From Desulfovibrio sp. UBA4079 (lineage in GTDB: Bacteria; Desulfobacterota; Desulfovibrionia; Desulfovibrionales; Desulfovibrionaceae), in contig DFYP01000141.1 in assembly GCA_002382645.1 (NCBI GenBank), forward strand, positions 9,035-26,522: a stretch of DNA of 17,488 nucleotides. Direction: 5' to 3'. Shown piece by piece: positions 13,999 to 17,488 of this stretch (its first letter is position 1; the number at the start of each line of letters is the position of its first letter). Below the pieces are notes generated by a model that worked only from the letters and a program-made list of their open reading frames with translations, was not told the origin of the DNA and did not search any database. The position numbers and the translations under genes are program-made.

Positions 13999-14535
13999 AT
14001 GGCTGAAAAGAAAGAAGTCGATCTCTCCCGCCGCAACCTGTTCGTCGGGGCCTTCCGCCGGTTGCGCGGCGAGATGGAGGAGGGCCGCCCCCAGGCCCGC
14101 AGTTCCGAGACCCTGCCCATCCTGGAGGCCGCCAACACGGCCTTCGCCGCCGGGGACTTCCCCCAGGCCTCGGCCAAGTTCAAGGAGCTGCTCCAGAAGG
14201 AGCCGGGCAACAACGACGCCCGCCGCCGCCTGGGCTGCTGCCTGTACCGCGAGGCCAAGTTCGTGCAGGCCAAGGTGGAGTTCGAGCGGGTCCTGCGGAC
14301 CAACCGCGAGGACCACGAGGCCTGGCTCTATCTCGGGCTGACCCTGGCCCGGGGCGGCAGCCCGGCCAAGGCCGTGTCGGTCTGGAAGAACTTCAAGGAC
14401 ATGCGCAACGTGCCTCTGGTGCGCGAGATCAATCTCCAGTCCGCCCTGCTGGAGCAGCCCGAGCCCCCGGACGGGGCCAAGGTGGCCGACGCCGTGGAGT
14501 CGGTGCTGGGCGCCCCGCCTCCGGCCCAGTCCTAG
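13999..14535 (+). CDS. Small TPR-repeat protein with N-terminal SRRNLF motif
   Basis: The 178-aa protein contains about three tetratricopeptide repeats in residues 36-135: PILEAANTAFAAGDFPQASA, then ARRRLGCCLYREAKFVQAKV, then AWLYLGLTLARGGSPAKAVS. Such repeats form a helical scaffold for protein contacts. The N-terminus reads SRRNLFVGAFRRLRG (10-24), which recalls the twin-arginine start of NapF-type ferredoxins. No hydrophobic stretch follows, so it is not a normal Tat signal. CGGAG is 6 nt before the ATG at 13999; an in-frame ATG at 13927 lies upstream of the candidate promoter and has no family support. Its stop overlaps the convergent exporter stop in the sequence CTAG. The partner is unknown; the divergent AOR, a cofactor enzyme, is one possibility. 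Confidence 0.75.
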   Translation: MAEKKEVDLSRRNLFVGAFRRLRGEMEEGRPQARSSETLPILEAANTAFAAGDFPQASAKFKELLQKEPGNNDARRRLGCCLYREAKFVQAKVEFERVLRTNREDHEAWLYLGLTLARGGSPAKAVSVWKNFKDMRNVPLVREINLQSALLEQPEPPDGAKVADAVESVLGAPPPAQS

Positions 14536-15476
14536 CGTCCGGCCACCTGACGGGTGACGTACAGCGCCAGCCCCAGGGTCACCAGCCCGATCCCGAGCCA
14601 GCCCGCCGGACCAGGGGCCGCGCCCCCGAGCACGAGCATCTCGCCCAGGAGCGAGAAGACCACCTCCATGGCCTGGGTCGCGTCCACCGCGGCCAGCTCG
14701 TAGGAACCCCGGGCCCGGTTGCGGGCGTGCAGGAACAGGCCCGTGGCCACCACCCCGGCCAGCAGGGCCACCAGGGCGGTCTGCAGGACCTGTCCGCCCG
14801 AGGGCGGGGCGGGCCGCACCACCAGGAGCAATCCGATCCAGAACGGCAGGGAGCCCAGGGACAGGAGCAGCACCAGGCCCAGGCTGTTGCCGAGCACCGG
14901 GTGGGTCACGTGCGGCACGAAACGCCGCCCGCCGCGCCGGGCCTCCCAGGCCAGCTGGTTGCCCAGGGGATAGGCCAGGGCCGCCAGGAACACGGGCAGG
15001 GCCCCGCGCAGGGCTCCGGAGAAGGTCGCGCCCTGCGGGGCCTGCTCCACGTTCACCAGGACGATGCCCAGGAAGATGAGGCCGGTGAACAGCAGGCCCC
15101 GGGTGGGCACCTGCCGGCCGAAGAGCAGGAGCACCAGGGGCGTGGCCAGGATGGTGGACTGCCAGGTGGCGGCCACCACCCAGCCGGGCACCTGCCCGGC
15201 GCTGTAGCAGAGCGGGGCGTAGAACACGCCGAAGCCCACGCTGCCGGTGAAAATCCAGAACAGGGGGTTGGCCCGGAAGACCTCCCAGACCCCGCGCAGG
15301 ACGGCCGTCTGGCGGCTGGCCGCCAGCCAGGCGATGAGCAGCACGAGCATGTGGCCGTAGCGCAGGGCCGCGGTCCAGGCCCAGTGCCCGCCCGTGAGGC
15401 TCATGGCCCGGTTGAGCACGAAGGTGCTGCTGAAGAACAGGGCCGCGAGCACGCCCAGGAACAGGGTGCGGGCCAT
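14532..15476 (-). CDS. DMT-superfamily (EmrE-like) efflux transporter
   Basis: The 314-aa protein has about ten membrane helices, starting with LFLGVLAALFFSSTFVLNRA (5-24). It matches the drug/metabolite transporter superfamily, in particular the family often annotated as multidrug resistance efflux transporter. Features include FGVFYAPLCYSAGQVPGWVV in the first half and SYELAAVDATQAMEVVFSLL in the second. The physiological substrate cannot be read from sequence. The ATG at 15476 begins 2 nt after the stop of the upstream 159-aa gene, so the two are probably co-translated. The open frame continues far upstream, but only as a shadow of neighbouring genes. Its stop overlaps that of the convergent TPR gene by 4 nt. 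Confidence 0.8.
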   Translation of the reverse strand: MARTLFLGVLAALFFSSTFVLNRAMSLTGGHWAWTAALRYGHMLVLLIAWLAASRQTAVLRGVWEVFRANPLFWIFTGSVGFGVFYAPLCYSAGQVPGWVVAATWQSTILATPLVLLLFGRQVPTRGLLFTGLIFLGIVLVNVEQAPQGATFSGALRGALPVFLAALAYPLGNQLAWEARRGGRRFVPHVTHPVLGNSLGLVLLLSLGSLPFWIGLLLVVRPAPPSGGQVLQTALVALLAGVVATGLFLHARNRARGSYELAAVDATQAMEVVFSLLGEMLVLGGAAPGPAGWLGIGLVTLGLALYVTRQVAGR

Positions 15477-15478
15477 GC

Positions 15479-15958
15479 TCAGTGGATGGAGCCCTTGTCC
15501 TTGGCGTTCATTTCCTTGGCCAGCTCCAGGATGCGCGAGCGCAGGAACCCAGCCACGGCCCCGCCCTGGTCCGCGTCGCCGGAATGGGCCAGGCCGTAAA
15601 CCTCCAGGTCCTGCTGCACCTGCTTCTCCATGCGCTCGGACTCCAGGAACATGAGGTAGGCCAGGACCACGGCGGCCTCGTTGTCCGGGGTGTCTTCGGC
15701 CAGGACCGCGACCTGCTCCTGGGGCACGGTCTCGAACAGCCGGTCCAGGAACAGGCCGATCCACTTCTCGTAGAGGTCCGGCAGCACCGGGGGCACGAGC
15801 CCGGCCAGGGCCGCGGCCTGGTCCTTGTCCGGGGCCGTGCCGGTGACGGCCAGGTATTCCACCAGGGCCTCGCGGCGGCGGCCCTCGTCCTGGGCCTGCA
15901 CCCGGCGGCGGAGCATGTTCAAGAGACTGGCGCGCAGGGCGGCGGGGTCCGTGCTCAT
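15479..15958 (-). CDS. Conserved-looking hypothetical protein, helical, cysteine-free
   Basis: I do not recognise this 159-aa protein. It is predicted to be mostly alpha-helical, with no signal peptide, membrane segment, cysteine or known motif. Charged N-terminal helices (LRASLLNMLRRRVQAQDEGR) lead to a hydrophobic middle around PDLYEKWIGLFLDRLF, and the C-terminal half contains many acidic residues and a MEKQVQQDLEVYG helix. The coding case rests on the ATG at 15958 with GAGG 8 nt upstream, normal codon use, and its fit between neighbours: 2 nt before the exporter start and 65 bp after the DUF401 stop. The tight spacing suggests a role tied to the exporter, or only shared expression. Confidence 0.7.
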   Translation of the reverse strand: MSTDPAALRASLLNMLRRRVQAQDEGRRREALVEYLAVTGTAPDKDQAAALAGLVPPVLPDLYEKWIGLFLDRLFETVPQEQVAVLAEDTPDNEAAVVLAYLMFLESERMEKQVQQDLEVYGLAHSGDADQGGAVAGFLRSRILELAKEMNAKDKGSIH

Positions 15959-15991
15959 GGGAAATCCTCGGGTTGGGGTTGGCTGGGCCGG

Positions 15992-16020
15992 ACCCTAGCC
16001 CAAGGCGGTCAGCCGGGCAA
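15992..16020 (-). promoter_or_regulatory. Candidate sigma-70 promoter for the 159-aa gene and exporter
   Basis: On the minus strand TTGCCC (16020-16015) and TAGGGT (15997-15992) are separated by 17 bp, in the 65-bp gap after the DUF401 gene. The -10 ends 33 bp before the ATG at 15958. The -10 match is only partial. Confidence 0.35.
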
Positions 16021-16023
16021 GGT

Positions 16024-17316
16024 CTAGCCCATGAGCCGGGAGAGCATCCAGAAATAGGCGCAGCCGAAAGCCAGAAGCAGGGCGCAGGGCGCGAGGATGC
16101 GCCGCCAGGTCCGGGCCAGGTCCACACCGAAGTACTGGCAGGTGAGCACGAAGCAGATGTGGATGGGCGAGGCCATGACCCCGGTGAAGCCCGCGAAGGT
16201 GGCCAGGACCAGGTAGGGGATGATCTGGTGCTGGAGCCCGAGCACGGGCAGCAGGCCCAGGAGCAGGGGGAAGGTGGAGCCCACGAAGGCCACGTTGATG
16301 CCCGCGATGAAGCCCACCAGGAACGGCAGGAACACGGCCGAGACGAGGAGCGCCGCCGGGCCCCCGGCCAGTCCGGCCATGCCCTCCACGGCCCCCGAGG
16401 CCGTGAGCTGGCCCTTGAACACGAAGATCCCGGCGATGACCAGGAGCATGTTCAGGAAGCTCTTCTTGGTCAGGGCGGCCAGGATCAGGCCCGCGTCGGC
16501 CCGGTTCTGGAGCGTCACGCAGAGCACGGCCGCGGCCAGGGCCGTGACCACCCCGAGCTCGAAGGGCAGGTCCGGGAAAAAGGCCGAGATGGCCGCCTCC
16601 AGGCCCAGGGCCCCGACAATGGCCACGGTCAGGGGCAGGCCCAGGACCAGCAGGCGGCCCGCACTCGCGCGGCCAGCCAGGGGCGCGGGCATGGCGGGCG
16701 GCAGGGGCAGGACCCCGGGCCGCAGGTAGAACAGCCAGCCCAGGGCCAGGCAGCAGAGCGCGCCGGGCGCGGTGTAGAAGATGAGCGTGGTGATGGGCAG
16801 CCCGGCCAGATTGGAGGTCAGGATCATGCCCGGATAGAGCGGCCAGGCCATTTCCCAGAGGTGCCGGAACCAGTAGTTGATGAGCGCCTTGCGGGTGCGC
16901 GTGATCTCGAGTTTCTCGGCGATCCCGGCCACCATGGGCGCGGAGAAGATGGCCCCGCCGGGCATGGGCAAAAAGCCCACCAGGGCCGGGAACAGGCCGA
17001 GGCGCGTTCTCGGCGAGCGGACCCGCTGGGCCAGGGCGTCCATGAGCCGCCGGGACTGGCCTGTGCGCTCCAGGAGGTCCGAGAGGATCAGGATCAGGGC
17101 CACGATGCCCGCCAGAAAGAGCGTTTCCGGGTCGATCAGGGCCTGGCCCGCGGCCGTGAACCAGGCCGCTGGGGACATGCCGAAGAGCAGGCCCAGAAGC
17201 GCCGCGCCGCAGAGGATGGCCAGGCCCAGGGCCACCCGCAGACGGATGCCCAGGAGCATGGCGCCGAAGGCGGCCAGGACCTTGAGCAGGGGCAGGACGC
17301 CCGGAGCCAGATCCAC
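16024..17316 (-). CDS. DUF401 family integral membrane protein (GntP-like permease)
   Basis: The 430-aa protein is almost entirely hydrophobic, with about 11-12 membrane helices, and resembles the DUF401 family, which is distantly like gluconate/citrate permeases. Characteristic pieces are GFLPMPGGAIFSAPMV (114-129), then a KALINYWFRHLWEMAWPLYPG stretch (from about 145), and FTGVMASPIHICFVLTCQYF near the C-terminus. The substrate is unknown; organic acids are the usual guess. The start is GTG at 17316, directly after the TAG of the upstream ferredoxin-domain gene (TAGGTG), with GGAG 9 nt upstream. Zero spacing suggests coupling, although pairing with a ferredoxin is not an obvious functional link. 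Confidence 0.82.
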   Translation of the reverse strand: MDLAPGVLPLLKVLAAFGAMLLGIRLRVALGLAILCGAALLGLLFGMSPAAWFTAAGQALIDPETLFLAGIVALILILSDLLERTGQSRRLMDALAQRVRSPRTRLGLFPALVGFLPMPGGAIFSAPMVAGIAEKLEITRTRKALINYWFRHLWEMAWPLYPGMILTSNLAGLPITTLIFYTAPGALCCLALGWLFYLRPGVLPLPPAMPAPLAGRASAGRLLVLGLPLTVAIVGALGLEAAISAFFPDLPFELGVVTALAAAVLCVTLQNRADAGLILAALTKKSFLNMLLVIAGIFVFKGQLTASGAVEGMAGLAGGPAALLVSAVFLPFLVGFIAGINVAFVGSTFPLLLGLLPVLGLQHQIIPYLVLATFAGFTGVMASPIHICFVLTCQYFGVDLARTWRRILAPCALLLAFGCAYFWMLSRLMG

Positions 17317-17488
17317 CTAGGCCGACTCCAGGAGTTTGCGGATTTCCAGGGGCGTTCCCTTTTCCGGGGCCCGGACCAGGGACAGGGCGGACTTGGCGCA
17401 GGCGCTGGCGCAGACCCCGCAGCCCATGCACTTGTCCGTGTCCACGAAGCAGTGCTTGTCGCGCACCGCAAGGGCCTGGAACTGGCAG
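17317..17488 (-). CDS. 4Fe-4S ferredoxin-domain protein, C-terminal fragment
   Basis: The last 56 codons of a gene entering from the right edge are visible; the frame is open to base 17487. They contain one complete [4Fe-4S] motif, CMGCGVCASAC (C-x2-C-x2-C-x3-C, codons 20-30 of the fragment). Codon 1 is a cysteine followed by QFQALAVRDKHCFVDTDK, which is where the last cysteine of a preceding cluster usually sits, so this is probably a di- or polycluster ferredoxin module. The usual Pro after the last cysteine is Ala here. It ends 0 nt before the DUF401 start. The full protein lies outside the window, so its function cannot be named. Confidence 0.8.
   Translation of the reverse strand, partial: CQFQALAVRDKHCFVDTDKCMGCGVCASACAKSALSLVRAPEKGTPLEIRKLLESA

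Noticed and set aside
14026..14070. Tat export signal on the TPR protein
   Set aside because: The twin arginines are not followed by a hydrophobic segment or a cleavage site; the following residues are charged.
15477..16127. Upstream extension of the exporter open frame to about 531 residues
   Set aside because: The extra sequence is another frame of the 159-aa gene and of the intergenic region; the protein starts naturally at ATG 15476.

Overview
The window looks like a piece of chromosome from a high-GC sulfate-reducing deltaproteobacterium, most likely a member of the Desulfovibrionaceae. The signs are strongly G/C-ending codons, an HdrD/DsrK-type CCG iron-sulfur protein, a tungsten-type aldehyde:ferredoxin oxidoreductase, a polyferredoxin fragment, and the rlmE / yebC-ruvC-ruvA-ruvB arrangement. 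This assignment comes from gene content only. I saw no insertion sequence, phage gene or CRISPR array, and genes fill nearly all of the window.

Left part (1-6185). The 3' end of a CCG-domain Fe-S protein gene is followed by a strong hairpin terminator. That hairpin also lies just past the 3' end of a minus-strand tRNA-Ala(CGC) gene, so it probably serves both. A minus-strand DUF3880/CgeB-like glycosyltransferase precedes the tRNA, and a candidate tRNA promoter overlaps its stop codon. Divergent from it is rlmE (23S rRNA 2'-O-methyltransferase), then yebC and a tightly overlapping ruvC-ruvA-ruvB set for Holliday junction processing.

Middle part (6296-10008, plus strand). A 59-residue tatA is followed by a soluble PRC-barrel/MgtE_N/CBS protein, an Nramp-related transporter, and a YitT-family membrane protein. 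The transporter has lost both the TM1 Asn and the TM6 Met used for transition-metal binding in canonical Nramp. Its pairing with the cytosolic Mg2+-sensing part of MgtE suggests a two-gene Mg2+ transport system with a detached sensor. This is one of the two most interesting loci.

Right part (10016-17488). Three minus-strand genes run AOR-family oxidoreductase -> class II aldolase-like protein -> YheT-like alpha/beta hydrolase, joined by an overlap and a 1-nt gap. The aldolase-like protein is the second locus of interest: it appears to be an internal duplication with a degenerate N-terminal aldolase domain lacking metal ligands and an active-looking C-terminal domain carrying a six-cysteine insertion. 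Divergent from AOR is a small TPR protein with an N-terminal SRRNLF motif. It converges on a DMT-superfamily exporter gene through a shared CTAG that encodes both stop codons. Further right, all on the minus strand, lie an unrecognised 159-aa protein, a DUF401-family permease, and the C-terminus of a 4Fe-4S ferredoxin-domain protein that runs off the window.
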